DNA of 64,000 bases from Scytonema hofmannii PCC 7110 (lineage in GTDB: Bacteria; Cyanobacteriota; Cyanobacteriia; Cyanobacteriales; Nostocaceae): positions 6,757,269 through 6,821,268 of the forward strand of contig NZ_KQ976354.1 of the NCBI RefSeq assembly GCF_000346485.2, written 5' to 3'. This document shows, piece after piece, positions 44,063-54,547 of the stretch. A program made the position numbers and the translations under genes. Numbering within the stretch: the first letter of the stretch is position 1; each line of letters opens with the position of its first letter. The notes below the pieces were generated by a model that saw only the letters and a program-made list of their open reading frames with translations, ran no database searches and was not told where the DNA came from.

Positions 44063-47000
44063 AAACAAGAAAGCTTGAAGTTAAAGTTACCAACGAAGGA
44101 AAAAGGAAGAAGGAATTCCCTATTCCCCATTCCCTATTCCCCATTCCCTATTCTTTATTCATGTTGCCTTCCACCCTAGTTAATAGGGGCGCAATGCCTT
44201 GCACCCGTACTAGTTTAGGTATTTGGAGTGCCTTTGTGGCAGTCGTTTTACCTTCCTTTGTAGGCGAAGCCATATTCTCCCGTGCTGAAGCAACTAACGT
44301 GCCAGAGAATAGGGAATGGGGAATGGCGAATGGGGAAATATCACCACTCTCAACTCCCGTAAGGGCGCAAGGCATTGCGCTTCCTACTTCATATTCCCAA
44401 CTCCCAACTACCCCCCTCACCCCCTCTCCCACTCTCCCCCTCACCCCCTCCCCCACTCCCAACTCCCAACTCCCAACTCCCTCTGTCTCCCCCTCCCCCA
44501 ATCCCGATTCCCCCTCCCCCACTCCCAACTCCCAACTCCCCAATCCTGATTCCCCCTCCCCCACTCCCAACTCCCAACTCCCCACTCCCTCTGTCTCCCC
44601 CTCTCCCAATCCCAATTCCCCCTCCCCCACTCCCAACTCCCAACTCCCCACTCCCTCAGAGATAATTGGCGACCAAATAAAAATTGACATTGTACCTGTT
44701 GGCGAGCCACGAGTCCAAGCGGATGGACGTTCTACTATTAGGTTCACGGGACAGGTGACCGATGAAAATGGTCAAATAATCCGTGAGGACATAGTGGTCA
44801 CCCTGACATCCAGTGCGGGGAAATTTATAGGCGCTGACCAAGATAAAGACCAAGGAGGGTTTCAGGTAATAGCACGCGGTGGAGAATTTACCGCCACTTT
44901 GCAATCGGATATTAAACCCCAACAAGTTCGCGTGCGGGCGGCGGTAGAAAGTATTAGGACACAAAACCCCTTCCGAAGAGACAGGGACGTTATCAAAGAT
45001 TCACCCTTTTTTGGACAAAGAGGTGTTTTAAACGACACCCCCTTCCCCCAACAAACCGATAATTCGAGCATTGAAAAGTTCAAAGATACCCCGATAGAAG
45101 CATATACCCAGGTAGAATTTACAACCTACCTGCGACCTTCACTGGCAACTGGGGTAGTAAACTTACGGATAGGTGCTCGTGGCACAAATTACTGGGGAAG
45201 TTTTCGTGAATTTGTTCCACAAGATTTGGATGAAGGAACTGAGGTTGACTTAAGTGCAGCCGTTTTTGCTACAGGTAAAGTCGGAGATTGGTTGTTTACA
45301 GGAGCCTATAACAGCGATCGCCCTCTCAATCAAGACTGTAATGGTAATGTGCGCTTATTTGGCAAACCCGATCAGCTTTGCGAACAACAATATCCCGTCT
45401 ACGGTGACAGTTCTACCGTCACTTCCACAGCACCTTCGATAGACAGTGTTTATCTTCGCTTTGAGCGCAGCAGCCCCGTGTTAGGAGCCGATCCTGACTA
45501 CGCCATGTGGGGGGACTACAATACTGAAGAATTTGCCAGAGTCTCCCAACTGTACACTGCTACAAACCGTCAACTACATGGTTTCAAGGGGAACTTCAGC
45601 TTTGGACCTGTTCAAATCACAGGTTTATACGCTAACAACATTGAAGGTTACGCCAGAGATATTATCGTTCCCGACGGTACAAGTGGTGACTACTTTTTGT
45701 CACGGCGTTTGCTGGTTCCTGGGAGTGAAAGCGTCTATTTGGAAGAAGAAGAGATCAACCGTCCCGGTACAATTTTAGACCGCAAACAACTATTTCGCGG
45801 TCGAGATTACGAAATTGACTATGACCGAGGAACGCTTAAGCTTTATAAATCGGTTTTCGCCGTATCAACACAGCCCTTCAGTCCGACTTTGGTAAAACGG
45901 CTTGTTGTCTCCTACCAACCGGACGAAGGAGAGGAAACGTCTACTCTTCTTGGAGGGCGGGTACAATTCAACATTTCTCAGGAGACAGATAATAAAACTT
46001 TCCTGGGAGGTAGTTACCTGCGGGAATACCAAGATGGTCAAGACTTTGAACTGTATGGAGCAGATTTCCTTGTCTCTTTAGGAAATAGCGGTCAGATTAT
46101 TGGGGAATTTGCTCGCTCTAGCGGTAGCCTCCTCAATGGAGAGGATGGAACGGGTAATGCTTATAGATTAGAAGCTATTGGCAATATTGGCGATCGCCTT
46201 CGAGCCAGAGCCTATTATCGTTCTTCTGACGAAGGTTTCTCCAACAACGCCACCTATAGCTACACAGCAGGACAAACACGCTATGGAGGCTCTCTTTTAG
46301 CCAGAGTCACCGACTCCACCTTCCTGACAGCCGCATACGACTACGAAGAGAACTTCGGGCGTTCCTTAGGTGTTACACCGTTTTTTGACGTATTCAATCC
46401 AGAACCAGTACCTGCTAGTTTTGGTTCTAGAGTCAATAACGAACTGGAAACTATCCGCGCTGGAATTTTACAAAAATTTAAATTTATTGGTCGTTTTTCC
46501 GATTTCAGTTTGGAGTACGTCAACCGTTCCCGCGAAGACCGTGTGGGCGATCAATTTGAAGGCGATGCTAGTCAGTTGGTATCTCGGCTCAAGCTACCCC
46601 TCACTCAAGCTTTGACCTTCCAAGCTCAAAATGAATTGAATTTGGGCGATAGCGACCCACTCTATCCCAACAGAACAACCCTGGCATTAGACTGGAAGGC
46701 TTACCCAGGAGTCACATTCCGACTAGCACACCAGTTTTACGATGACAGCAGCGTATTACGAGGCAACTCTATCACCTCATTAGACACGATACTCGAGCAC
46801 AAATTTTCTGATGATACGCTCCTGAGCGGTCAGTACTCAGTTTTATCTGGATTCAACGGCTTACAAGGTCAAGGAGCCGTAGGAATCAATCACGGTGCTC
46901 GCATCGCTCCCGGCTTGAAACTGAGCGTGGGTTACCAATATGTCTTCAAGAACATATTTAATAACAATGCCGCAGACGGAATATTCCAAACCTCTGTTAC

Positions 47001-48126
47001 GGGTTCCAATACGGCTTCATTAGGGCTGTTTGCTGGTAGTGTTTACAGCATTGGATTGGACTACACCGATAATCCCAACTTTAAAGCTGGTGCGAAGTTT
47101 GAATATCGTGATGGTGATGATGACAATAACCTCGTCATCACAGCAGGAGCAGCAGGCAAACTCTCACCCGCCCTCACAGCCCTAGTTCGCTTTCAACAAG
47201 CAGGTGGGGCAAATATCCCCGTGTATCTCCCCTCTAGCCCTAGTTCCTCTGGATTTGTAGGCAGAGTGGACGACTTGGGAGACGCTATCAACCTCAGATT
47301 TGGTGTAGCGTATCGCGATCCAAACAGTGATAAATTCAATGGATTGCTGAAATACGAGTGGCGTCAAAACTACGGTTCAATCCCAGAATTTAGCAATGAT
47401 AGAGACTCAAACGCTCACGTACTCTCAGGTGAAGGAATATATGCCCCCAACTGGCGATGGGAATTCTATGGTAAGTACGCTTTTCGCTTAGCAAATAGCG
47501 GCGATCTTGGCAACAACCAGACTAACGATAGTAATACCCAATTGGCACAACTCAGAGCAACTTACAGACTTGGTTACCGAACCGATTTAGCTGTGGAAGG
47601 ACGCTGGATAGGACAAAGTTTTGACAGTGGATCGGATTATAATCAGTTTGGTGTTGCCGTAGAAGGTGGGTATTACTTAACACCCGATCTGCGCTTAGGT
47701 GTAGGTTATAGCTTTGGCAGTGTGGACGATGACCGTGATTTTAGTAGTTACCGATCTGAAGGAGGTTTCTACGTCAATATCAGCCTCAAACTGAATGAAC
47801 TTTTGGGTGGCTTTGGATTGCAAAAGCCCGTACCCAAGCAGCAGCGAGAGTCGGAAATTAGTAATAGGGAGTGGGGAATGGGGAATGGGGAATGGGGAAG
47901 AAGAATTAAGAAAAATTCCCAACTCCCCACTCAAAAACTCATTCAACGTTTGAAAAATAGGGAATGGGGAATGGAGAAATTTCGCAATCTACAATCCACA
48001 ATCCACAATCCACAATCCACAATCCACAATCCAAAATTGTTTGAGTTACAAAAGTCCACAATTAAGCTAATTAATTCCCTCAAAAAGCGAGCGGCTTTTC
48101 GCAGATTCAGTGGTGGAGAGGAGTGA
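44059..48126 (+). CDS. giant outer-membrane beta-barrel protein with Ig-like domain and repeat-derived segments
   Basis: 1355 residues. A signal-peptide core lies at about 52-79 ([20 protein letters not shown]). An Ig/Big-1-type domain follows at about 208-300 ([37 protein letters not shown]). The rest, about 330-1285, is a long series of amphipathic beta strands ([40 protein letters not shown]), ending [18 protein letters not shown], as in large outer-membrane barrels. The motif [15 protein letters not shown] is also seen in giant OmpA/DUF11 envelope proteins. Three stretches are not family sequence but translated intergenic repeats: residues 18-50, about 83-200 ([20 protein letters not shown]) and 1270-1330. 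Coupled to the genes before (4-base overlap) and after (0 bases). Confidence 0.75.
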   Translation: MKTRKLEVKVTNEGKRKKEFPIPHSLFPIPYSLFMLPSTLVNRGAMPCTRTSLGIWSAFVAVVLPSFVGEAIFSRAEATNVPENREWGMANGEISPLSTPVRAQGIALPTSYSQLPTTPLTPSPTLPLTPSPTPNSQLPTPSVSPSPNPDSPSPTPNSQLPNPDSPSPTPNSQLPTPSVSPSPNPNSPSPTPNSQLPTPSEIIGDQIKIDIVPVGEPRVQADGRSTIRFTGQVTDENGQIIREDIVVTLTSSAGKFIGADQDKDQGGFQVIARGGEFTATLQSDIKPQQVRVRAAVESIRTQNPFRRDRDVIKDSPFFGQRGVLNDTPFPQQTDNSSIEKFKDTPIEAYTQVEFTTYLRPSLATGVVNLRIGARGTNYWGSFREFVPQDLDEGTEVDLSAAVFATGKVGDWLFTGAYNSDRPLNQDCNGNVRLFGKPDQLCEQQYPVYGDSSTVTSTAPSIDSVYLRFERSSPVLGADPDYAMWGDYNTEEFARVSQLYTATNRQLHGFKGNFSFGPVQITGLYANNIEGYARDIIVPDGTSGDYFLSRRLLVPGSESVYLEEEEINRPGTILDRKQLFRGRDYEIDYDRGTLKLYKSVFAVSTQPFSPTLVKRLVVSYQPDEGEETSTLLGGRVQFNISQETDNKTFLGGSYLREYQDGQDFELYGADFLVSLGNSGQIIGEFARSSGSLLNGEDGTGNAYRLEAIGNIGDRLRARAYYRSSDEGFSNNATYSYTAGQTRYGGSLLARVTDSTFLTAAYDYEENFGRSLGVTPFFDVFNPEPVPASFGSRVNNELETIRAGILQKFKFIGRFSDFSLEYVNRSREDRVGDQFEGDASQLVSRLKLPLTQALTFQAQNELNLGDSDPLYPNRTTLALDWKAYPGVTFRLAHQFYDDSSVLRGNSITSLDTILEHKFSDDTLLSGQYSVLSGFNGLQGQGAVGINHGARIAPGLKLSVGYQYVFKNIFNNNAADGIFQTSVTGSNTASLGLFAGSVYSIGLDYTDNPNFKAGAKFEYRDGDDDNNLVITAGAAGKLSPALTALVRFQQAGGANIPVYLPSSPSSSGFVGRVDDLGDAINLRFGVAYRDPNSDKFNGLLKYEWRQNYGSIPEFSNDRDSNAHVLSGEGIYAPNWRWEFYGKYAFRLANSGDLGNNQTNDSNTQLAQLRATYRLGYRTDLAVEGRWIGQSFDSGSDYNQFGVAVEGGYYLTPDLRLGVGYSFGSVDDDRDFSSYRSEGGFYVNISLKLNELLGGFGLQKPVPKQQRESEISNREWGMGNGEWGRRIKKNSQLPTQKLIQRLKNREWGMEKFRNLQSTIHNPQSTIHNPKLFELQKSTIKLINSLKKRAAFRRFSGGEE
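44100..44660 (+). repeat. intergenic repeat families embedded in coding sequence (N-terminal part of barrel gene)
   Basis: CCCTATTCCCCATT units occur at 44118-44160, a GGGGCGCAATGCCTTGCACCC element at about 44186-44207 and GGGAATGGGGAATGG at 44308-44336. A GGGCGCAAGGCATTGCGC palindrome lies at 44363-44381. About 265 bases of CCCACTCCCAACTCCCAACT units fill 44394-44658. All stay in frame. The same sequences occur between genes elsewhere in the window. Confidence 0.88.
47862..48035 (+). repeat. intergenic repeats embedded in the 3' coding end of the barrel gene
   Basis: GGGGAATGGGGAATGGGGAA units (47872-47899), a CCCAACTCCCCACTC unit, GGGAATGGGGAATGG (47960-47974) and a (ATCCACA)n array at about 47996-48033. 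They encode [14 protein letters not shown] and [14 protein letters not shown]. The final barrel strand lies before them, so they form a non-family C-terminal tail. Confidence 0.85.
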
Positions 48127-48129
48127 GTG

Positions 48130-50496
48130 ATGTTCAAGAGCAAAGTTTATCTTCGATTGGGGAATAGGGAATGGGGAATAGGTAATAGGGACTGGGGAAA
48201 AATAACACGACAACATTTCCCTACTCCCTACTCCCTACTCCCTAATCCCTTAGTTTTATTACCGATCGCCCTTTGTCTTTTACCTTCGGGTGTTGCATAC
48301 GGGCTGGAAACTGGGGAATGGGGAATGGGGAATCGGGAATGGGGAAGAATCACACAAACACCTCCAACTCGCAACTCCCAACTCCCCACTCCCAACTCCC
48401 TCAGAATTGTAGTAAACAGCAATCAAGATGGTGATGTTAAAGCTGATGAGCAGCTAACTTTACGGGAAGCCATTGAATTGGCTAACGGTACGCTTTCTGC
48501 CGAAAAGTTAAGCAGTGCAGAAAAAGCACAAATCCAACCAGCAAGTAATGGCAGTTCTCGCATTGAGTTTAATCTTCCTGGGGGAGCCACTGCCATCCAG
48601 TTACAGCAACAATTACCCGATCTGGCTGCTCCAGGATTGGTTATAGATGGCACTACTCAGCCCGGATACGATGCTTCTGGTTCGGCGACTGCTGAAATTG
48701 CTATTCCAATTCCTGTGGTGGCGATTTCTCCCGCACCAGAGCGCGAAATTTTTCGCGGTTTAACAGTGGTTGCTGATGGCATCACAATTCGGGGTTTAAG
48801 CCTTTACGGTTTTACAGCTAGCCCAGTTAAGCAGCAACTGGGCAATTTACTAATATATGATGGCAAGCCGAAACCAGCCACTTTAACCACACCACCAGGG
48901 GATATAGTTATTTCTCATCCTCTCCCACCCCCAAATACCCGCCAACAGCAACCCCCAAATGATGATTTTCCGTTTTATGAAAAAAATGTTCCTCCAAAAA
49001 ACGTTGTGATTGAAAACAACTGGTTGGGATTGACTGTGGATGAAAAACTACCAGAGTCAACCTCAGCTTTTGGAGTTTATGTTTTTAACTCTCAAGGAGC
49101 AACAATTCGGCGGAACCGTATTTACTACCATGAAGGCAGTGCTATTATTACTTCTGTGCGCGGTGAAAATACGGTAGTTTCTGAAAATATTATTGTTGGT
49201 AACGGGCTAGCTGGAATGCCAGACGCTTTGCGATTTGAAGGTGTGGTGAATAAATCCCAGATTGTTGGCAATTTAATTTGTGCTAACGATGGTGCTGGGG
49301 TGTATTTATTTAAACCAGAAGGAGATGTTCAAATCCAGAATAACCGCATCACTTACAATGGCAGGCGTTTGCGACGGGCAGCAGTTTACTTGATGGGCAG
49401 AAACCATCAGGTAATAGGAAATGAAATTGACTATCAAACTGGACCTGGTGTTGTCGTGTCGGCTTTCCCTAATAGCAAGGGCAATGTCATCACTGACAAC
49501 AAATTTGCAGCGCTAGAAGGGTTGAGCATTGACCTCAATACTCAAGGAAATCTGGATGTCAGCGATTTTCAAAGAGGTGACGGTCCCAATCCCCGACGCA
49601 ATTCTTCCAATCGCCGACTGGATACAGGTAATGCTGCAATTAACGCTCCAGAATTTGCCACAAGGACATTTGTTCCTACTGGTAGTAGTGTCACTTTACA
49701 AGGAAAAGCTGACCCCGGTTCGGAAGTTACGATTTACCGTTTGAGTGATTATCAAACAGGTAAGCAAGCACTCTACGAACCTGGTTATGGAGCTTTAAGA
49801 GAACCTTTAGGTAAAGCACAAGTTGACGAAAAAGGCAAGTTTAGTATTGCGGTGGAAAATTTACAAAATGGGGAGATTGTAAGCGCGATCGCCACCGACC
49901 CCAAATACGGAACATCGGAACCTGCTGTTGCTGCATTTATTGGGACGAGTGGAACTTTTACCAACCCTACCCCAGAGACAAAGCCACAGAGAATACAACC
50001 CCCCCAATGTACATCTCGCCCCATACCTCCCAAACCAGAACCAGAACCAGAACCAGAAATACCTCCAGAACCAATACGGATACAAGTACCGAGAAACGTT
50101 CACTTTGCACTTGACAAATCCTTTATTAGTCAAGAAAGTGCTGCGGTTCTCGATCGCGTGGCAGAAGTGCTGCAACAATATCCTTTCATCGTCATTGAAT
50201 TACAGGGTCACGCAGATCCCCGTGCTAGCGATGCTTACAACCAAGCCCTGGGAAGACGAAGAGCATTATCTGTAAGAAATTATTTATTACGCAAGGGCAT
50301 CCCACCAGAAAGAATGACCATCCGTTCCTTTGGTGAAAGTCGAAGGAAAGTTCCTGGTAGTACAGATATTGTTGATTACGCCCGCGATCGCCGAGTCGAA
50401 ATTATCTTCAGAGATGTGAGAGGTATCGAACTCATCATTGAAGATCAAGAGCAAGATTTACAAATCGAACGGCGACGGAACAGAAATAGGGAATAG
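48130..50496 (+). CDS. secreted beta-helix protein with C-terminal OmpA domain
   Basis: 788 residues from ATG 48130 (the GTG just before is also possible). A signal-peptide core (LVLLPIALCLLPSGVAYG) is sandwiched between repeat-derived peptides ([14 protein letters not shown] before, [13 protein letters not shown] after). A CSLREA-like start (NQDGDVKADEQLTLREAIEL) opens a right-handed beta-helix (about 100-490, IENNWLGLTVDEK, GENTVVSENIIVGNG). An SpaA/Ig-like segment (about 520-615) and a PEPEPEPEIPPEP linker follow. The OmpA peptidoglycan-binding domain (about 650-770) contains VIELQGHADPRASDAYNQAL and RSFGESRRKVPGS. OmpA would tie it to the cell wall next to the barrel protein. Confidence 0.82.
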   Translation: MFKSKVYLRLGNREWGIGNRDWGKITRQHFPTPYSLLPNPLVLLPIALCLLPSGVAYGLETGEWGMGNREWGRITQTPPTRNSQLPTPNSLRIVVNSNQDGDVKADEQLTLREAIELANGTLSAEKLSSAEKAQIQPASNGSSRIEFNLPGGATAIQLQQQLPDLAAPGLVIDGTTQPGYDASGSATAEIAIPIPVVAISPAPEREIFRGLTVVADGITIRGLSLYGFTASPVKQQLGNLLIYDGKPKPATLTTPPGDIVISHPLPPPNTRQQQPPNDDFPFYEKNVPPKNVVIENNWLGLTVDEKLPESTSAFGVYVFNSQGATIRRNRIYYHEGSAIITSVRGENTVVSENIIVGNGLAGMPDALRFEGVVNKSQIVGNLICANDGAGVYLFKPEGDVQIQNNRITYNGRRLRRAAVYLMGRNHQVIGNEIDYQTGPGVVVSAFPNSKGNVITDNKFAALEGLSIDLNTQGNLDVSDFQRGDGPNPRRNSSNRRLDTGNAAINAPEFATRTFVPTGSSVTLQGKADPGSEVTIYRLSDYQTGKQALYEPGYGALREPLGKAQVDEKGKFSIAVENLQNGEIVSAIATDPKYGTSEPAVAAFIGTSGTFTNPTPETKPQRIQPPQCTSRPIPPKPEPEPEPEIPPEPIRIQVPRNVHFALDKSFISQESAAVLDRVAEVLQQYPFIVIELQGHADPRASDAYNQALGRRRALSVRNYLLRKGIPPERMTIRSFGESRRKVPGSTDIVDYARDRRVEIIFRDVRGIELIIEDQEQDLQIERRRNRNRE
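48160..48402 (+). repeat. intergenic repeats flanking the signal-peptide codons of the OmpA/beta-helix gene
   Basis: GGGGAATAGGGAATGGGGAA (48160-48179), CCCTACTCCCTACTCCC (48220-48243), GGGGAATGGGGAATGGGGAA (48313-48332) and CCCAACTCCCCACTCCCAAC (48375-48394). All are in frame. A second cluster of the same family fills 50487-50570 between this gene and the next. Confidence 0.85.
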
Positions 50497-50588
50497 GAAA
50501 TGGGGAATAGGGAATGGGGCATTGATACCTTCCGCCTTGTCTCCCCACTCCCCACTCCCTCCATTAGTTTGTCAATAGGGAATTTGCT

Positions 50589-53500
50589 GTGACTCCTGAA
50601 TTTAATAAGATTGATAAAAAAACACCCCGTTTTCTGACATTCAAGCAAACACTACTGACATCACTTTTCACTCTCGCACAAGTTCCCTTACTGGGGATCG
50701 TTTCCGGAGGTGGAAAGGTGTTAGCACAAACAACAAGTTGTCCGGCTAATACAACGCCACAGACACTCAACTGGAATCCAGCTAACAACGTTGCTGGAAT
50801 TACCAGTCAAAACCTGACTATTAATGGAATTAATGCCACTATTAGTTTCACCGAAAGCATCCCTGGTCAAGTTATCGATCAAAATCAAACATTAATTAGC
50901 AATGACGTCTATGGTGGTCTTGCCGGACCAAATCTGAGGTTTAATATAGGTTTTCCACTTAACGATCCAGCACCTGTGGGTAGTAGCGCAACGCTCACCA
51001 TTACCTTTTCACAGCCAATCACTTTAGCATCCCCCCTGACCCTTTTAGATGTTGACCGAGATGGTGCGCGTGACACTATCAACGGGGAAGAATTCGTATA
51101 CCAAGATAGAGTTACAGTCAATGCATTCAACGGCAACACACCTGTTGGAGTCAACCTTGTATCACCCGGTCAATATGTTAGAGTGACTGGCAACGTTGCA
51201 GAAGGTATTATTGAGAATGCTTTTCCCGCAGAATCCTTTGGTAACGTCTCAGCTGCGATCGCCAATCCGGTGAATCGAATTCAAATTACCTATGAACCGG
51301 GAACAGAATTCGGTGCGCCAGATCAAGATGAAACCATTGGTCTTACAAGACTACAAATTTGTGTACCAACGGGAACAGGTATAATAGGCGATACTGTTTT
51401 CAACGATGTCAATGGTAACAGCGTTCAAGATCCTGGTGAAGTTGGCATTGCTAACGTTCCCCTCACTTTAACGGGTGCTGGCCCTGACGGTCAATTGGGT
51501 ACGGCAGACGACACAACCCAAACCACAACTACCAATAACACCGGTAACTACAGCTTCCCCAGCTTATCCCCAGGAACTTATAGAGTTGCTGTTACCACGC
51601 CTCCAGCAGGTTTTACGCCTACCCTGACTCAGCCCAATCCGATCGCTCTAGCGGACGGTCAAACCATTAACACCATTGACTTTGGGTTCCAGCAAGGAGC
51701 AGGTGGGACAATTGGGGATACTGTGTTTACTGATACTAACGGTAACAGCGTTCAAGATCCTGGAGAAACGGGAATTGCTAACATTAACCTCGTCCTTACA
51801 GGCGCTGGTCCTGACGGTCAGCTTGGGACAGCAGACGATACCACCCAAACCACAACTACCAATAACAACGGTAACTATAATTTTACGAATTTACCCGCAA
51901 GCACTTATCGAGTAGCCGTTAGCAACCCTCCTGCTGGTTTAACACCAACTTTAACTCAGCCCAATCCCATCACTTTGGCGAGTGGTCAAACTCTCAACAC
52001 TGTTGATTTTGGTTTCCGACCGGGAGCAAACGGTACAATTGGGGATACAGTGTTCAATGATACTAATGGGAACAACACCCAAGACCCAGGAGAACCAGGG
52101 CTTCCTAACATCACCCTCGTCTTAACAGGGGCGGGTCCTGACGGTCAGCTTGGTACACCTGACGATACTTCCCAAACCACAAATACTAATAACAACGGGA
52201 ACTACAGTTTTACCAATATACCTCCAGGTACCTATAGAGTTACTGTTAACAACCCGCCTGCTGGTTTCAACCCAACACTGACTCAGCCTAACCCCGTTAA
52301 TTTAGCGGCTGGTCAAACTATCAATACCGTTGATTTTGGCTTTACTCAGTTAGCACAAGGTATTATTGGTGACACAGCATATACTGATACTAATGCCAAC
52401 GGCGTTCAAGACCCAGGAGAACCAGGGATTAGCGATCGCAACATTAGTCTAGTAGGTGCTGGACCCGACGGTCAATTTGGTACACCTGACGACATCAACC
52501 GTACCACCACTACGGATGGTAATGGTAGATACAGTTTTACCAGTCTACCTCCTGGGAATTACAGAGTTACCGTCACCAATCCTCCCGGTGGTTTCAACCC
52601 CACTCAGACTCCACCTGCAACCATTACTTTGGGAGCCAGTCAGAATTTTGACACAGCAGATTTTGGCTTCACTCAGCAAGCACTAGGCTCAATTGGTGAC
52701 ACTGTATACACAGATACTAATGCGAACGGTACTCAAGATGCAGGAGAACCAGGAATTAGCGGTCGCACTATTACCCTAACAGGTGCGGGACCCGATGGTC
52801 AGTTTGGCACATCTGATGATATCAGCCGGACTGCGACTACTGACAATAATGGCAGATACAGCTTCCCCAATTTAACTACAGGGAACTATAGAGTCGCCGT
52901 CTCCAACCCACCTACAGGTGCTAACCCAACTCAAACTCCACCAGCCACCATTACTCTAGCCTCAGGTCAAAATCTTGACACGGCTGATTTTGGTTTTACA
53001 CAGCAGCAACTCGGTTCCATTGGCGATACTGTCTTTATTGACACCAATCGCAATAACGCTCAAGATCCAGGAGAAAGGGGAATCAGTGGCGCTACCGTAA
53101 CATTGACAAGTCCAGGTCCTGACGGTCAATCAGGTACACCTGACGATATCAACCGTTCTGCAACTACTGATGAAAACGGTAGATATTTGTTCCCCAACTT
53201 ACCTGTAGGTACTTACAGAGTGACTGTGAGCGATCGTCCTGCGGACTTCACCCCCACACTAGTTCCACCAGAAACCGTTACCTTAGCTGCCGGTCAAAAT
53301 ATTGACACAGTAGACTTTGGTTTCTTTGCTTCTGCTGTAGGTGCAGGTGAACCTAACTTACGCTTAGTCAAGCGGATTACCAACGTATTAAGAAACAATC
53401 AGCCCATTAGTGGCAATTTCAATACTTTTGATGACGGTTCTGGTGATGATGACAATAATATCAATCAGTTACAACCAGTTCTCGGCATTCGCGACCTTCA

Positions 53501-53807
53501 AACTCCTTTACAAAGTGGTGATGAAGTCGAATACACAATCTACTTCCTTGCTCAAAATACGAACGATGTCAGATTCTGCGATTTAATTCCAGAAGGAACA
53601 AGTTACAGTAACGGTACTATTGCCGTTGTTGGTAGCGGTACTGGTGCAGACCAAGGTACATTTTTAACTCCTCTAGCACCTTTACCTGCAAACAATACCT
53701 GCTTGAGCCAGACAAATAGCAGGGGTGCTGTGATTGTTAACTTTGGCACTTTTGGGGCTTCTAGTGGTAACCCTGCTTACATTCGTTTCCGTGTCAGAGT
53801 TGATTAA
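50589..53807 (+). CDS. secreted protein with six SdrD-type repeats
   Basis: 1072 residues from a GTG. The signal peptide (about 12-48) ends GGGKVLAQ. An N-terminal beta-rich domain (about 50-255) precedes six repeats of roughly 108 residues. Each starts GTIGDTVFTDTNGNSVQDPG or similar, with an EF-type calcium loop (D-x-N-x-N-x-x-Q-D-x-G-E), then GAGPDGQLGTADDTTQTTTT and NYSF...PGTYRVAV. Repeats 1-3 are closest to one another, as are 4-5, which suggests stepwise duplication. A DUF11-like C-terminal domain (about 925-1072, VEYTIYFLAQNTNDVRFCDL) ends the protein, with no wall anchor. Likely a calcium-stiffened rod on the cell surface, working with the barrel and OmpA proteins upstream. Confidence 0.85.
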   Translation: MTPEFNKIDKKTPRFLTFKQTLLTSLFTLAQVPLLGIVSGGGKVLAQTTSCPANTTPQTLNWNPANNVAGITSQNLTINGINATISFTESIPGQVIDQNQTLISNDVYGGLAGPNLRFNIGFPLNDPAPVGSSATLTITFSQPITLASPLTLLDVDRDGARDTINGEEFVYQDRVTVNAFNGNTPVGVNLVSPGQYVRVTGNVAEGIIENAFPAESFGNVSAAIANPVNRIQITYEPGTEFGAPDQDETIGLTRLQICVPTGTGIIGDTVFNDVNGNSVQDPGEVGIANVPLTLTGAGPDGQLGTADDTTQTTTTNNTGNYSFPSLSPGTYRVAVTTPPAGFTPTLTQPNPIALADGQTINTIDFGFQQGAGGTIGDTVFTDTNGNSVQDPGETGIANINLVLTGAGPDGQLGTADDTTQTTTTNNNGNYNFTNLPASTYRVAVSNPPAGLTPTLTQPNPITLASGQTLNTVDFGFRPGANGTIGDTVFNDTNGNNTQDPGEPGLPNITLVLTGAGPDGQLGTPDDTSQTTNTNNNGNYSFTNIPPGTYRVTVNNPPAGFNPTLTQPNPVNLAAGQTINTVDFGFTQLAQGIIGDTAYTDTNANGVQDPGEPGISDRNISLVGAGPDGQFGTPDDINRTTTTDGNGRYSFTSLPPGNYRVTVTNPPGGFNPTQTPPATITLGASQNFDTADFGFTQQALGSIGDTVYTDTNANGTQDAGEPGISGRTITLTGAGPDGQFGTSDDISRTATTDNNGRYSFPNLTTGNYRVAVSNPPTGANPTQTPPATITLASGQNLDTADFGFTQQQLGSIGDTVFIDTNRNNAQDPGERGISGATVTLTSPGPDGQSGTPDDINRSATTDENGRYLFPNLPVGTYRVTVSDRPADFTPTLVPPETVTLAAGQNIDTVDFGFFASAVGAGEPNLRLVKRITNVLRNNQPISGNFNTFDDGSGDDDNNINQLQPVLGIRDLQTPLQSGDEVEYTIYFLAQNTNDVRFCDLIPEGTSYSNGTIAVVGSGTGADQGTFLTPLAPLPANNTCLSQTNSRGAVIVNFGTFGASSGNPAYIRFRVRVD

Positions 53808-53810
53808 CTT

Positions 53811-53840
53811 AGTAGGGGCGCAAGGCATTGCGCCCCTACT
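53811..53840. terminator. perfect hairpin after the SdrD-repeat gene
   Basis: AGTAGGGGCGCAA and TTGCGCCCCTACT form a 13-bp perfect stem with a GGCA loop, 4 bases after the stop codon. No T-run follows (AACCATTAACC). The same palindrome family also lies inside the barrel gene at about 44186 and 44363, so it is a mobile repeat that may also attenuate transcription. Confidence 0.5.
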
Positions 53841-53933
53841 AACCATTAACCACTAACTACTAACCACTAACCAAACCAAGTTATTATTATTCTTGTTTTT
53901 GCCTATTGCTGCAAATTTATTTATTAGACAAAA

Positions 53934-54485
53934 ATGCAAAAAAATAGTTTAATTGCTTCAGGGATCGCCACTAGTATACTTTTATCCTTAGCTACCACTG
54001 TTACTACGGTCGAAATTGCTCAAGCGCAAAAGGCACAGCGCCCTGTACCCTTGCTGAATGCCAAATGTGTTAACAGTGGACTTGGCACTGCTCGCGAGCA
54101 AAATCTTGATGTTTCTATAGGAAGAGCAGTTTATACTAGTCAATTTTATCTAGGACCCGGTTACCGATCGGCTTCACTCACTTGCAATATTAAGCCCGAA
54201 AACCGTCCTCAATCAGTGTTTCAAACTTTAAATCTAGGTTTTGGAATGCGCGATAACAGCACAAACAGTACAACTGTTGAGGTGAAAGTGTACTTGGATG
54301 GCAAACAGGCTGAGAATCGCACTGTCGCGCCCGGTCAGCCAACTACTTTGGCACTTGATGTAAGCAATGTTTCCAATGTTGCTGTGGAAGCTGTTTGCTC
54401 TAACCAAAGCCAATATTGCGATCGCATTTACTTTTTCACTGCTAGTCTGGAGCGACCAACTGCACCCCAACCAGTGAAAAAATAG
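53934..54485 (+). CDS. small secreted protein, possibly NPCBM-like
   Basis: 183 residues. The signal peptide IASGIATSILLSLATTVTTV ends EIAQAQ. The mature protein is a beta-rich domain with LLNAKCVNSGLGTAREQNLD, VFQTLNLGFGMRDNSTNSTT, VEVKVYLDGKQAENRTVAPG and a final Cys pair (AVEAVCSNQSQYCDRIYFF). The strand pattern recalls NPCBM/galactose-binding-like folds, but I cannot be sure. It lies 126 bases after the SdrD-repeat gene on the same strand and may be the last member of the surface cluster. The IS copy begins 62 bases later. Confidence 0.6.
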   Translation: MQKNSLIASGIATSILLSLATTVTTVEIAQAQKAQRPVPLLNAKCVNSGLGTAREQNLDVSIGRAVYTSQFYLGPGYRSASLTCNIKPENRPQSVFQTLNLGFGMRDNSTNSTTVEVKVYLDGKQAENRTVAPGQPTTLALDVSNVSNVAVEAVCSNQSQYCDRIYFFTASLERPTAPQPVKK

Positions 54486-54547
54486 TTTAATTGGTTAGTG
54501 GTTATTGGTTAGTGGTTAGTAGTCGAATAACCAATCACCTCTAATTA

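Noticed and set aside
44148-44747. Long minus-strand open frames rich in [11 protein letters not shown]
   Set aside because: They are the reverse reading of the CCCACTCCCAACT repeats inside the barrel gene. The plus-strand frame has the signal peptide and folded domains.
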